DNA of 31,361 nucleotides from a virus. The notes beneath the pieces are model-generated. The model did no database searches. It was given only the letters and a program-made list of their open reading frames with translations, and had not been told where the DNA came from. A program made the position numbers and the translations under genes. The stretch lies in the IMG/VR virus record IMGVR_UViG_3300000115_000054, positions 10,892 to 42,252 of that record; one strand, given 5' to 3'. Shown here one piece after another: positions 17,891 through 26,258 of the stretch (positions within the stretch are counted from its first letter, which is position 1; the number at the start of each line of letters is the position of its first letter).

Positions 17891-18812
17891 CTATCAATTC
17901 TTTAATATTCTTGGGTAGTTGCTTTATGTACTTGGGTCGTATCAGTTTGATTCTCGCAGTCTCCATTGTCTTGTCTAATTCATACTTTCGGTTGGATACT
18001 GCAAAATTATTCTTCTGGACCGCACCTGTGACTCCACTGTACACACCAATGAACGTGTCAGCAAGTGTGACGTTTCCATTGAACCCGACAGTACTCCCAA
18101 TCACTTGGTTTTCGCCTGCGGACAGACCTGATGCTTCTGACAGTGGGTTGATATAAATTGCTTCGCCTGTTGGACCAGATGATCCAGAGGTAAATGTTTT
18201 CTCGAAGTGGTGTAACGCATCTTGCTTAGACTGAACACGATTGACCCTTGCAATCACAGCAGTCCCTGTGCTATTGACAGTTGAAATGAGATCACCGGGT
18301 CGGAAAGTAGACTCATTCTGGTCCACCACTAATTCACAGAAAGTAGGATTCCATTCATACACAACGGCTCTGGTGTTTGCCGCGCCGAGGTATGTGTTGT
18401 TGTTCTGCAACGTACCATCTGTTTTGTAGATTGTCTGATCGACAGAGAATCCAGTTGAAACTAGAGTCGCATTGTCGTCATCTATTGATGAAAGGTAAAG
18501 AGAAGTTCCGGGGTAGTTCTCTCGCATGTAATTGTCGAAAGTAGAACTTTGCAAATTCCAACCGTAATAAGGATCAATTACATCATTGAACAGTAGAATG
18601 GTCCAATGATACTCTGGAGTCCCGTAGAGCTTGTCTGCGATGATCTCAGGGGTCTCTCCTTCGCGGACCCGATAGTAACTAAAAATCTGCTCGTTGTTTT
18701 TAAGTTCCTCACTGTATCCCAGTCGCACGAGAACATCGGTTGCTAACTTTGTTCTGAGTTTTTTATCTGATACAAATGGGTATTCAATTAGGGGGAAATT
18801 ACTGAATAACAT
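17883..18812 (-). CDS. gp53: Baseplate wedge protein gp53 (309 aa)
   Basis: The N-terminal 100 residues carry the gp53 signature: FSNFPLIEYPF, then a LysM-like segment YYRVREGETPEIIADKLYGT (residues about 45-64) followed by YHWTILLFNDVIDPYYGW. In T4, gp53 links neighbouring wedges into the complete baseplate; T4 gp53 is 196 aa, so this protein has an extra 100 residues or so in the C-terminal half (STVGFNGNVTLADTF and an end rich in Lys and Ile). The ATG at 18812 shares one base with the gp48 stop (TGATG); a TTG one codon earlier is a less likely start. It is co-transcribed with gp48 and the hub genes. Confidence 0.93.
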   Translation of the reverse strand: MLFSNFPLIEYPFVSDKKLRTKLATDVLVRLGYSEELKNNEQIFSYYRVREGETPEIIADKLYGTPEYHWTILLFNDVIDPYYGWNLQSSTFDNYMRENYPGTSLYLSSIDDDNATLVSTGFSVDQTIYKTDGTLQNNNTYLGAANTRAVVYEWNPTFCELVVDQNESTFRPGDLISTVNSTGTAVIARVNRVQSKQDALHHFEKTFTSGSSGPTGEAIYINPLSEASGLSAGENQVIGSTVGFNGNVTLADTFIGVYSGVTGAVQKNNFAVSNRKYELDKTMETARIKLIRPKYIKQLPKNIKELIDA

Positions 18813-20284
18813 CAAGCACCCTCCAATACATCTTCTTTGGTCACCACTGTAGTTTCTTTGAATGTCAGTGATAACTTAATTCCGACCGGAGAACCATCTA
18901 CATGGGTTGTGAATTTTCCGGGTGCTGTATAATCCACGTTGACTTCAGTGAGAACACAGTCTTTAGTTCTGTTCAACCAAATGTTTTCTACCAACGCTCC
19001 ACTTGATTTGTAGAGATATCGAATCCTGAATAGAGCAGGTGTTATAAAGAGGTTTCCTGTAGAATCCAAATCTGGGTAGGAGTGATATTTAAATAATCGA
19101 ATCATGGAATTTATCATGTCCGTCTCTGCTCTTGATTTTGGATACAGTTCAAAGACGTAACTGAATGTTCTAAATTCTGGAGATTGGTAGGTCTGTTCTC
19201 GTCGTGGGTTAAGTGCTTTGCCTCTAAGTTGCGTGAGAACTGACTCTGCATTCAGAGGTAGTCCAAGCACATTTGCAAGACTGTCGATCGCAGACGCACC
19301 TATTCTCGTGCCGATGCTTACGTTCTGTTTTAGTGCGTTGATAAAATCACTTGCACCATCAATGACACCACCAGCACTTAAAGTATTCTTCAGTGTTTCT
19401 GAAGCAAATTTTGCAAGAAGTAATTCGGGTGTATCATAACTTTGCAGGTTAGTCTCGTTCAGAGTTTGTGGCATGTACAGGAACATGTTTTGCTTTGCCT
19501 TGTACTTCGGAGTTTCAGTTAACCCTCTGTTTATAAACGGAGGTCTGAAGTTCGCCTTGTAATCACTCGGCCGACTAGATGGTCTGCCTGCATTGTTCCC
19601 GCGTCGAGATCCACCGAATTTATACTCGGTTGGTTGGGTTGGATTATACCCCACTCGACCGAACTTCGCAAGATTCGTTTCCCCATATTGCTTGTATAAA
19701 GAAGCCTTTACTCCGTACTCGTTTTGGACTCTCTGAAGTCCATCTTGATCCAAACCACCAACTTTAGGCATTCCACCAAGACCACCATAACCAGAAAAAT
19801 CGGATTGGTTAAATCTTGCCTGATACACATCTGCGGTCGCCCCGAGCTCGGAGAAGAACTCTTGTCTTTTTTCTATTATTTCTTCTTCAAAATATTCCTG
19901 TAAGTCATCAGCACCAGATCGTTCAACTGTTCTTTTTAAAAGTCTTTCACTTTCGTCTTCCTTTTCAAACATCTGGAAAAGAATCATATGGTTCACATCA
20001 TCTTGAAAAATGTTTTGCGGATACGATAAAACAGTTTCACTCTCGGCGGGGTTACCCAGAAGAAGTTCCAGTTCGGGGTTTGCTACCTCAAGTGCATTTT
20101 GATTGATCGCCGCACCACCGACTAGATTGTTGGATACGACGTTCCCAGCGAGTATCGTGACTCCGGTCCTGCGATCCACATCTCTGACGTTGGAACGATC
20201 ACCGTCGCTGATCGCGTCAAAGGTCTCTGACAGTGTGTCGAAAAAACCATCGGATGATGATCTATCTGGAGTTTGGTCTGACAT
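18812..20284 (-). CDS. gp48: Baseplate tail tube cap protein gp48-like (490 aa)
   Basis: The C-terminal half carries a tube-related fold seen in T4-like gp48 proteins: REQTYQSPEFRTFSYVFELY (about 363-382), then INSMIRLFKYHSYPDL, FITPALFRIRYLY and a final beta segment VNVDYTAPGKFTTHVDG. This domain forms the first ring on which the tail tube polymerises. T4 gp48 is 364 aa; the extra length here is an N-terminal region of low complexity with many Gly, Asn and charged residues (about 1-250), including a KYKAKQNMFLYMPQTL segment. The ATG is preceded by GGAGAAAAA. It is the first gene of the minus-strand block; the divergent gp4 gene begins 31 nt away, so its promoter must lie inside gp4. Confidence 0.88.
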   Translation of the reverse strand: MSDQTPDRSSSDGFFDTLSETFDAISDGDRSNVRDVDRRTGVTILAGNVVSNNLVGGAAINQNALEVANPELELLLGNPAESETVLSYPQNIFQDDVNHMILFQMFEKEDESERLLKRTVERSGADDLQEYFEEEIIEKRQEFFSELGATADVYQARFNQSDFSGYGGLGGMPKVGGLDQDGLQRVQNEYGVKASLYKQYGETNLAKFGRVGYNPTQPTEYKFGGSRRGNNAGRPSSRPSDYKANFRPPFINRGLTETPKYKAKQNMFLYMPQTLNETNLQSYDTPELLLAKFASETLKNTLSAGGVIDGASDFINALKQNVSIGTRIGASAIDSLANVLGLPLNAESVLTQLRGKALNPRREQTYQSPEFRTFSYVFELYPKSRAETDMINSMIRLFKYHSYPDLDSTGNLFITPALFRIRYLYKSSGALVENIWLNRTKDCVLTEVNVDYTAPGKFTTHVDGSPVGIKLSLTFKETTVVTKEDVLEGA

Positions 20285-20314
20285 TTTTTCTCCTACTTTG
20301 ATACATACTTATGT
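20285..20314. promoter_or_regulatory. 30-nt divergent gap between gp48 and gp4
   Basis: Only ribosome-binding space is left between two divergent genes. The minus-strand site AGGAGAAA serves gp48. On the minus strand within gp4 there is TTTATAAGC (about 20319-20327), which matches the T4 late -10 TATAAATA only partly. I see no convincing promoter for gp4 in the gap itself. Confidence 0.35.
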
Positions 20315-20761
20315 ATGGCTTATAAAGGAAGATACATTCCAAAAAATCCCAGTAAGTATGTTGCCGATCCAACAAAGATAACTTATCGCAGCATGTGGGA
20401 AAAAAAGTTTATGGTCTTCTGTGACACTAAAGAAAGTGTTCTCAGGTGGGGATCAGAGACAATAGTTGTACCTTACAAATCACCAGTCGATGGCAAAATG
20501 CACCGATACTTTGTTGACTTCATTGTTGAGACAATCAACAAGCGTGGATTTAAGGAAACACAACTGATTGAGATCAAACCGAAGAAGCAAACGAAAGAAC
20601 CCGTGAAAAAATCTAGAGTATCTAGAAGGTATCTATACGAAGTAAAAACGTATGCCGTAAACCAAGCGAAATGGAAATCTGCAACCGAGTTTGCTGAGAA
20701 TAGAGGATGGACATTTAAGATTTTCACAGAGGAGGTTCTTTTCCCCAATGGGAACAATTGA
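20315..20761 (+). CDS. gp4: Head completion nuclease-like protein gp4 (148 aa)
   Basis: The sequence begins MAYKGRYIPKNPSKY, then YRSMWEKKFMVFCD, the typical start of marine T4-like gp4 proteins. It has a TnsA-like endonuclease pattern: E29 in MWEKK, D68 in RYFVDFIVE and E86-x-K88 in LIEIKPKK. T4 gp4 (gp50/65) is needed for head completion after packaging and has been proposed to trim or seal DNA at the portal. Length matches the family (about 150 aa). The ATG at 20315 is preferred because the ATG four bases earlier runs into a stop after four codons. The gene overlaps the next gene by 14 nt, whose ribosome site (GAGGAGG) lies inside it. Confidence 0.92.
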   Translation: MAYKGRYIPKNPSKYVADPTKITYRSMWEKKFMVFCDTKESVLRWGSETIVVPYKSPVDGKMHRYFVDFIVETINKRGFKETQLIEIKPKKQTKEPVKKSRVSRRYLYEVKTYAVNQAKWKSATEFAENRGWTFKIFTEEVLFPNGNN

Positions 20762-21467
20762 AGACCCAACGAGAACAAAATACGAACTGACTATTCTTCA
20801 TCAAGAATCTGTCAACGCATATGCAAATTATGTTCGTAAAAAAGACGAGATATCACAAAGAGAAAAGAACGCTCTTCTCAGTGGATTAGTTGATCTAAAA
20901 GAAGAAGAGGAAGAGGTTGAACAAACCGAAAAGGTTTTTGCTACTGCTGCTTCACTTTGGACTGAATCTCTCATACGAGGGCTGGAAAGACCCAGACCGG
21001 AATCGGGTGGGATTGAGTTTCAACGAAGAGACCAAGTGAAGTCTGTTGGTTCGATGTATTTGTTTTCTTACAACCCAGTGACGAAACAAAAACTAAATTA
21101 CTACGACACCTTTCCTATGGTTCTGGTCACTGGAGTCACGGCTACTAAATTTGCTGGAGTTAATTTACACATGGTGCCGCCGAGGCAGAGAATGATGCTG
21201 ATGGCAAAAATTTTGAAGAATTATAATCCAGCAATCAAAGAATCTTTCAAAGGTATTGATTTTGGATATCTAAATAGTAAAGAGGGTTCTAGAATCGTCA
21301 AACCCTGCTACCGATCGTACTTCGATCAACGAATCAGTTCGATTAATATCATGAGTATTGGACCAGAAGACTGGGTAACCGCATCGAGGATGCCACTAGA
21401 AAGATTCAGAAAACTCTCCAGAGAATCTGTATGGGGAGACATAAGAAGAAAGCAGGATAATGTCTAA
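20748..21467 (+). CDS. gp2: gp2-like DNA end protector (239 aa)
   Basis: In T4, genes 2 and 4 are close neighbours, and this gene follows gp4 directly with a 14-nt overlap. The middle segment (SMYLFSYNPVTKQKL, NYYDTFPMVLV, GVNLHMVPPRQRMMLMAKIL) matches my recollection of marine T4-like gp2 proteins, which bind packaged DNA ends and protect them from host exonuclease. The N-terminal third is a charged helical region with a Glu-rich stretch (KEEEEEVEQTEK). T4 gp2 is 274 aa. The ATG at 20748 has GAGGAGG upstream; the longer frame from a TTG at 20691 would overlap gp4 by 71 nt and is not needed. The assignment is by synteny and motif memory, not alignment. Confidence 0.62.
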   Translation: MGTIEDPTRTKYELTILHQESVNAYANYVRKKDEISQREKNALLSGLVDLKEEEEEVEQTEKVFATAASLWTESLIRGLERPRPESGGIEFQRRDQVKSVGSMYLFSYNPVTKQKLNYYDTFPMVLVTGVTATKFAGVNLHMVPPRQRMMLMAKILKNYNPAIKESFKGIDFGYLNSKEGSRIVKPCYRSYFDQRISSINIMSIGPEDWVTASRMPLERFRKLSRESVWGDIRRKQDNV

Positions 21468-22134
21468 CTCAAGAGAAAACGCAATCGGACGGTACAACAT
21501 ACGAAGAACTTCCGCTGTCGATGTGCGTGATGTGCTTCCGACCTCTGGAACTGTACAGGAACAGGGTGGACGGAGAGAGGATCTGCAAACAGCAGTTGAA
21601 GAGTTCGTAAACATACCCGGAACTTTTCATGGAGTGTATACCCCAAACGCATTTCATGTAAGATTTGAGCGTTTCGGTGGCGGTGGTGCAGTGTTTGAGA
21701 GAAAACTAGACTTTTTTGCACAATCCGTGAACATTCCCGGAAAAAACATAGAAAGTACACCACTAAAAATTTACGGACCAGAGAGAGAAATCCCAACTGG
21801 TGTAAGTTACTCCGGTGATGTTAGTCTCCGTTGTCTTTTGTCGCAGGATTTCTTTGTTTACAGGTGGTTTATGAACTGGATGAACGAAATCGTCGGCGAA
21901 ACCACTTCAAACGTAAATTACTACGATCTTTACGCAACAAGAATGCTGATAACTCCCGTGGTTTCGACAGGGGACGGTGAAACCGACGCCGCACCGATAG
22001 TTTTTGTCGTGGAAGACGTTTGGCCGAAAACAATGTCGCAAATTGATCTAAATCAAGCAACCAAAAGCAACGCCGCAGAATTTACCCTCGCTTTGTCATT
22101 CAGAAAATGGCATTATATTACATCAAGAAGATAA
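21460..22134 (+). CDS. Tail tube-family protein, gp19/gp54-like (224 aa)
   Basis: The core has tube-protein features: AFHVRFERFGGGG, then FFAQSVNIPGKNIESTPLKIYGP (a loop found in gp19-type tubes, shown here around residues 90-112), REIPTGVSYSGDVSLRCLLSQDF, a helix YRWFMNWMNEIVG, and a last strand pair KSNAAEFTLALSFRKWHYI. T4 gp19 is 163 aa and gp54 is 320 aa; at 224 aa this could be either the tube itself or the initiator ring gp54. An N-terminal extension of about 50 residues precedes the fold. Because the hub and assembly genes gp26 and gp51 follow immediately, a baseplate tube-initiator role is slightly favoured. It starts 8 nt before the end of the gp2-like gene. Confidence 0.75.
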   Translation: MSNSRENAIGRYNIRRTSAVDVRDVLPTSGTVQEQGGRREDLQTAVEEFVNIPGTFHGVYTPNAFHVRFERFGGGGAVFERKLDFFAQSVNIPGKNIESTPLKIYGPEREIPTGVSYSGDVSLRCLLSQDFFVYRWFMNWMNEIVGETTSNVNYYDLYATRMLITPVVSTGDGETDAAPIVFVVEDVWPKTMSQIDLNQATKSNAAEFTLALSFRKWHYITSRR

Positions 22135-22155
22135 TGGAAGTAGAAAGGTTACATA

Positions 22156-22857
22156 ATGGGTTTACCTAAAATTGAATTACCGTTAAGTAGAGTTAAATTG
22201 CCCAGTGGGAAGTCTATTCAGATAAGACCGTTCACTGTAAAAGAAGAAAAACTCCTCCTGTTGATTAATCAGGACAACAATTCGGTAAAAGACATCAATG
22301 ATATCATCCGACAAGTGATTAATAACTGCACAGAAGGAAAAGTTGACTCTTACAAGTTACCAATGTTCGATATGGAGTATTTGTTCACTGAATTAAGGAA
22401 GGTCAGTGTTGGAGAAACCATAGATTACATCTATACATGCCCATCCTGTTCAATGAAATTCGAAACATCGGTAGATTTGAACAACATCAAGGTAGAAAAC
22501 ATCAAAAAATCGACGGACATCAAATTAGACGACGAAATTTCGTTCAAAATGCGATATCCGTCACAACAGGATGAAAATAAAACCGCAGGAATGGGTGTTG
22601 AAGAAAGAGTGATGGAATATGCCAACGATTGCATCGAGAAAATTTTCGTGGGAGAAGAATCACACGACACAAAGGATTTGTCCAAAGAAGAAGTTCAAGA
22701 ATTTATTGATTCCCTCCCCGGAAAAGCAATATCTAAACTTATAGAGTTCTTTTTGGACCTACCAATGTGCAAAATCGAAGAGTCGGTGGTTTGTCCGAAG
22801 TGCAAAGAGAAAGGTTCGATCAAACTGGAGGGTATGGCAAATTTTTTCGTAGCATGA
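22156..22857 (+). CDS. gp26: Baseplate hub assembly protein gp26 (233 aa)
   Basis: The start MGLPKIELPLSRVKLPSGK and RPFTVKEEKLLLL are typical of gp26/T4_baseplate proteins in marine T4-like phages. A split zinc-ribbon is evident: CPSC at residues 95-98 and CPKC at 213-216, which could bring the two ends of the protein together around a metal. In T4, gp26 acts with gp51 and gp27-29 in assembling the hub. The ribosome site is AAAGG 8 nt upstream. The stop codon overlaps the gp51 start (ATGA), so production of the two is probably coupled. T4 gp26 is 208 aa, close to this length. Confidence 0.9.
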   Translation: MGLPKIELPLSRVKLPSGKSIQIRPFTVKEEKLLLLINQDNNSVKDINDIIRQVINNCTEGKVDSYKLPMFDMEYLFTELRKVSVGETIDYIYTCPSCSMKFETSVDLNNIKVENIKKSTDIKLDDEISFKMRYPSQQDENKTAGMGVEERVMEYANDCIEKIFVGEESHDTKDLSKEEVQEFIDSLPGKAISKLIEFFLDLPMCKIEESVVCPKCKEKGSIKLEGMANFFVA

Positions 22858-23024
22858 TGTCATATAACGACATCAATAACTACTATACACTGAATTTCAA
22901 CTTGATGAAACACCATAATTTTTCATTGACTGAAATTGAAAACATGATTCCATACGAAAGAGAAATATACGTTAGTTTGCTCATCAAACACTTAAGAGAA
23001 AAAGAAGAGAAGAATGGCAACTGA
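22854..23024 (+). CDS. gp51: Baseplate hub assembly catalyst gp51-like (56 aa)
   Basis: This short, charged, helical protein begins MMSYNDINNYYTLNFNLMKH and has the conserved-looking LTEIENMIPYEREIYVSLL core that follows gp26 in T4-like phages. T4 gp51 is 249 aa, but the marine forms are much shorter. In gp26/gp51 pairs the arrangement recalls the G/T chaperone pair of lambda-like phages. The first ATG at 22854 overlaps the gp26 stop; a second ATG directly follows and either may be used. The last 11 nt overlap the tape-measure gene. I infer a chaperone-like assembly role. Confidence 0.78.
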   Translation: MMSYNDINNYYTLNFNLMKHHNFSLTEIENMIPYEREIYVSLLIKHLREKEEKNGN

Positions 23025-24927
23025 TAAAGAACAAGCAGAAGTTTTAAAGAAAATGCTACAGACGCAAGAGAAAACAAACTCTCTTTTGCTTGGTATTGCT
23101 GGTATAAGTGTATTGGGTCGAGCAAAAAAGGCAATTACCAATCGTGGTTCGGATCGTGGTTCGGAATCTACACCCGGTGCATTTAATCTCAGAGATAGAA
23201 CTCTACTACCGTCATTCTCTGATGCAGGTAGAACGCAAGCATTCACCGAAAAACTCAAAGAACAAAGAGAACAGATGCCGATATCAGCATCTACTCGCGG
23301 AATTGGTAATATATTCAAGAGAGATATCGGTACTCTAATGCCAGCAGTCGGGGAATCCTTTGCTGGTAGAAAAAGAGGTTTACTTGGTGCCGCTGGGTTT
23401 GGAGCAAAACTTCCACTTGACCTCGCACTCAAAGGGTTCCAGAAACTTTCAGGTCGTCGTGAACGAGATGGAGAAGAATCAGAGCTCACAACTCCTGCTG
23501 ATTCAGTGGTTCCTAACGGTGACCAAGAGGTCGCAGATGACGTAGAAGTCACGCAACAACAAGCCACACAACAGACTATTCATCTAGAAAAACTAGAAGA
23601 GTATAATTTACGATCGGCACTCGCACTTGAAGAGATGCTCAAGCATCTTCAGACTCAAGCAGAAGAAGCAAAAAATGCTGCGAACCTAGCAAAAGTTGAA
23701 GCTTCAGAACGCGATAGAATGTTACAAGAGGTGGCGGAGTCTGTGGGTGGAGCTGCAACTGCTGCTTCTGCTTCCGGTGGTGGTGGTGGTGGTGAAGGGG
23801 GCGGAGTTGATGTTGATGTTGACACTGGCGGTCTCGTCGCCGGAGTCGCTGGTGGGTTGGGCACATCGTTGGGTCTAGCACTAACGAAAACCAAAGCACT
23901 TCTCGCCGCTACTGGTAAGGGAATAGCCGCTACAGTTGCAGGTGGAACAAAATTAGCAGGTGCAGCTGCCACAGGAATTGGTGGTGCTGCCGCTGGTGCT
24001 GCTAAACTAGGAGCGATGTCAGTAGGAACCGCGTTTGCATCCGCTCCACTCGCAGTTGCAGGTATGATCGCCGGTGCTGCTGCTATCGGTGGTGCGGCCG
24101 GTTACGGACTGAACAAACTAGGCAGTGCGATCTTCGGTGAAGATGAATTCAACGATGTTCTCCTTCTTGGTGGATTGTTAGGAACAACCACAGCAGAAGC
24201 ACAATCAGGTACAGCAGCAGATACACAATTCAATGCTTCATCTGCAAGAATATCAGCAGATACATCAGATCCGATGACCACGGCAAAGATGGCAATGAGA
24301 ACAGCTCGATCAGCACTCATGCAAGGTGACTCAGAGAAAGCACTCAGGTTTGCTGCATCGGACCCAGAATTTGTTGCTGCAAATAAAGATGGTCTATATG
24401 TAAGTCTGAAAAAACTGAACAATCAAAACAAGAAGGCTGGTCTGAAGGCAATACCAGATGCGACCTTACGAGAATTTGCTGAAGGTGCAAGAGCTCTCGA
24501 ACCAGTGGATTCTCCGCAAGCAAGTTCGCAACTATCTTCTGCTGGTCAGGTGGTAGCAACAGCAGGAGAAAGAATTTCTGCTGCGTCTAGATCAATGCGG
24601 GGCCGCGGTGGAAATGCCATGTCCATAGCGAAAACAAACGCTTTGGGCAAACTACCACCCGAAGCCCTTTCTTCTGGAAATTACGAACTGTCATATGATA
24701 CATCAGATTTTGAATCCAGTGGTGTGGTTACTGCGAATCTAACACCGATGCAAACTGCATCAAATGGAAACGCTGTTGAACCAAGGACGACCGAGAGCGG
24801 TGGATCGACAAATGTTGTCAACGCTCCTTCCTCTGTGACCAACGTCACACAATCAACACCACCCACACCACAATCAAGTAGACCTACCCGCCCAGACCCA
24901 TCAGTCGAAGCGTTCCAAGGTGCATGA
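23014..24927 (+). CDS. gp29: Tape measure / hub tail-length protein, gp29-like (637 aa)
   Basis: Length (T4 gp29 is 590 aa), position directly after gp26-gp51 and composition fit the tail length determinator. The N-terminal quarter is helical and charged. A predicted coiled coil lies around residues 190-250 (LEKLEEYNLRSALALEEMLK, AEEAKNAANLAKVEASERD). A glycine run GGGGGGEGGG (about 255-265) follows. A 110-residue Gly/Ala-rich hydrophobic stretch (about 275-370) could insert into the inner membrane at injection, as in other tape measures. The C-terminal third is low in complexity, rich in Ser, Ala and Thr. No lytic domain is visible. The start overlaps gp51 by 11 nt and uses AAGAGAAGA as ribosome site. 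A terminator hairpin follows within 3 nt. Confidence 0.75.
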   Translation: MATDKEQAEVLKKMLQTQEKTNSLLLGIAGISVLGRAKKAITNRGSDRGSESTPGAFNLRDRTLLPSFSDAGRTQAFTEKLKEQREQMPISASTRGIGNIFKRDIGTLMPAVGESFAGRKRGLLGAAGFGAKLPLDLALKGFQKLSGRRERDGEESELTTPADSVVPNGDQEVADDVEVTQQQATQQTIHLEKLEEYNLRSALALEEMLKHLQTQAEEAKNAANLAKVEASERDRMLQEVAESVGGAATAASASGGGGGGEGGGVDVDVDTGGLVAGVAGGLGTSLGLALTKTKALLAATGKGIAATVAGGTKLAGAAATGIGGAAAGAAKLGAMSVGTAFASAPLAVAGMIAGAAAIGGAAGYGLNKLGSAIFGEDEFNDVLLLGGLLGTTTAEAQSGTAADTQFNASSARISADTSDPMTTAKMAMRTARSALMQGDSEKALRFAASDPEFVAANKDGLYVSLKKLNNQNKKAGLKAIPDATLREFAEGARALEPVDSPQASSQLSSAGQVVATAGERISAASRSMRGRGGNAMSIAKTNALGKLPPEALSSGNYELSYDTSDFESSGVVTANLTPMQTASNGNAVEPRTTESGGSTNVVNAPSSVTNVTQSTPPTPQSSRPTRPDPSVEAFQGA

Positions 24928-24929
24928 AA

Positions 24930-24957
24930 AAAGGTCCGGGTTTTACCCCGGACCTTT
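24930..24957. terminator. Bidirectional hairpin terminator
   Basis: GGTCCGGG (24933-24940) pairs with CCCGGACC (24947-24954) around a 6-nt loop; flanking AAA/TTT extends the stem and gives short U-tracts in both directions. It lies between the convergent tape-measure and gp32 genes and should end both transcripts. Confidence 0.9.
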
Positions 24958-24983
24958 CTCAATCATCTTAACTGATTATTCAA

Positions 24984-25898
24984 TCAGTCCTCACTAGCGA
25001 GCTTCTCGAAGTAGGACATAGCGTCCTGCTCCTCGATGTCCGTCGTAGATTCTGTACTCGAAGAACTAGACTCTTCCGTCGTTCGGTTGAACTTGGGAGA
25101 GAAGTCCGAATCCTTCGGAGCAACGTCCTCTGCCGACTTCGACTCGTAGTGAGTCTCCTTCGGACTGTCACCAAGGACCGAATCCAGCTTGGTTGCCAGA
25201 TCGTTGTAGTCCTTGAAGTTGGAAGCGTCGGTAAACTCGGAGAGAGCATACTGACTCTTCCAGAGAGGTTCAAGGAGAGAATCCTTGCCCTCGTACAGAG
25301 CAGAGATAGACTCAAACTCTGACTTGTCGTAGTTGGTGTAACCAGCGACCTTACGAATCTTCAACTTGAAGTTCGCACCTTCCCAGAAATCAAACGGATT
25401 GATGGGAGTTTCATCCTGAAACTCAGGCTGCATGGACTCAGTGATCTTATCAAAAATCTTCTTGCCATACTTGTAGAGGAACACCTTACCCTCATTCTGC
25501 GGGTTAGCAGGATCACTCATAACAATGATATTAGAGATGTACGACAACTTGCGCTTGCGATCCCGAGCGATGTTCTTATCATCCTCGACTCCACTGTTCC
25601 ACAGTTCGTTGTTTGCTTCGCAAACAGGACACTTCTTTCCAATCGTGGTAGGACAGTTCTCAATGAACCAACCACCCTTGCCTTGGAATCCGTGTGAAAA
25701 CACACGCGCCCACGGAACGTCGTCACCCTCTGCTGCGGGGAGGAATCGAATTACGGCGTAACCGTTCCCTGCCTTGTCAACTTCGGGCTTCCAAAAACGA
25801 TCGTCCTTGTAGGACTCTGACTTGTTCTGGGTCTTGTTGATCTCTTCTGTAAGACGATCGACCTGACTCATCTTCTTCTTCATATCGCTGAAACTCAT
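24984..25898 (-). CDS. gp32: Single-stranded DNA-binding protein gp32 (304 aa)
   Basis: Length matches T4 gp32 (301 aa). The basic N-terminal segment (MKKKMSQVDRLTEEINKTQ) corresponds to the region for cooperative self-association. The OB-fold core follows, with YAVIRFLPAAEGDDVPW. The zinc site is H69, C82, C90 and C93 with spacing H-x12-C-x7-C-x2-C, close to T4. The acidic, serine-rich C-terminal tail (ESSSSSTESTTDIEEQD) matches the part that recruits replication and recombination partners. The ribosome site AAGGAGAATATC is excellent. A perfect consensus promoter lies 60-87 nt upstream. gp32 coats ssDNA in replication, recombination and repair. In T4 gp32 represses its own translation; I see no clear pseudoknot operator here, but the leader is about 50 nt. 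Confidence 0.97.
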   Translation of the reverse strand: MSFSDMKKKMSQVDRLTEEINKTQNKSESYKDDRFWKPEVDKAGNGYAVIRFLPAAEGDDVPWARVFSHGFQGKGGWFIENCPTTIGKKCPVCEANNELWNSGVEDDKNIARDRKRKLSYISNIIVMSDPANPQNEGKVFLYKYGKKIFDKITESMQPEFQDETPINPFDFWEGANFKLKIRKVAGYTNYDKSEFESISALYEGKDSLLEPLWKSQYALSEFTDASNFKDYNDLATKLDSVLGDSPKETHYESKSAEDVAPKDSDFSPKFNRTTEESSSSSTESTTDIEEQDAMSYFEKLASED

Positions 25899-25957
25899 GA
25901 TATTCTCCTTTGTATACGAGGTATGTGATTGTGTACGATGTGTACTGCGATGTGTTT

Positions 25958-25985
25958 ATTATACAATATTTATTGGGTCTGTCAA
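25958..25985 (-). promoter_or_regulatory. Consensus sigma-70-type promoter for gp32
   Basis: On the minus strand TTGACA (25985-25980) and TATAAT (25963-25958) are both perfect, with a 16-nt spacer. The TTGACA box overlaps the stop codon of the gp33 gene. Transcription should start near 25951 and leave a leader of about 50 nt before gp32. It is the only perfect match I found and would be read by the host housekeeping RNA polymerase. Confidence 0.85.
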
Positions 25986-26206
25986 GGGGAAAATGGAAGT
26001 TTTTGTGATCGTGGAAGAAGATTCATGGCTTCCCCTTCTGCTTGAATCTTTTCGACGATTGGTTTGTCCAAAAACTTGCCTGCTACTTGTGGTTCGATGT
26101 TAAACACTTCGCAGGATTCTATAACTGCTTCCATGTAATGACCACCGTTTTTCTTTACGATACTGATTACATGAGATGAAAATTGCTTAGGTAAGTCTTC
26201 TAGCAT
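25982..26206 (-). CDS. gp33: Late transcription accessory protein gp33-like (74 aa)
   Basis: The core GGHYMEAVIESCEVFNIEPQ followed by KPIVEKIQAEGEAMNLLPRS and LPF closely follows the pattern of marine T4-like gp33 proteins. gp33 binds the flap of host RNA polymerase and couples it to the sliding clamp so that late promoters are used. The length (74 aa) is near that of cyanophage forms (T4 gp33 is 112 aa). The start is the ATG at 26206 with AAAGGA about 10 nt upstream; a longer frame to 26332 would overlap the divergent 780-aa gene and has no family-like sequence. The 3' end carries the gp32 promoter. A sigma factor gp55 would be expected elsewhere in the genome. Confidence 0.85.
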   Translation of the reverse strand: MLEDLPKQFSSHVISIVKKNGGHYMEAVIESCEVFNIEPQVAGKFLDKPIVEKIQAEGEAMNLLPRSQKLPFSP

Positions 26207-26258
26207 ATCGAGAGTCCTTTCAACATATACATATTTAGAAACCTTCTGGAGAGAAAAA

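Noticed and set aside
20691-20747. TTG start giving a longer gp2-like protein
   Set aside because: The ATG at 20748 has GAGGAGG upstream, and the extension lies inside gp4.
23639-23972. Minus-strand frames opposite the Gly/Ala-rich part of the tape measure gene
   Set aside because: Low-complexity antisense of GC-rich codons (His/Pro/Gln/Ser-rich products); typical shadows.
26207-26258. Promoters in the divergent gap between gp33 and the 780-aa gene
   Set aside because: The gap is A/T-rich (TATAC, ATATTTAG) but neither a -35/-10 pair nor TATAAATA is convincing.
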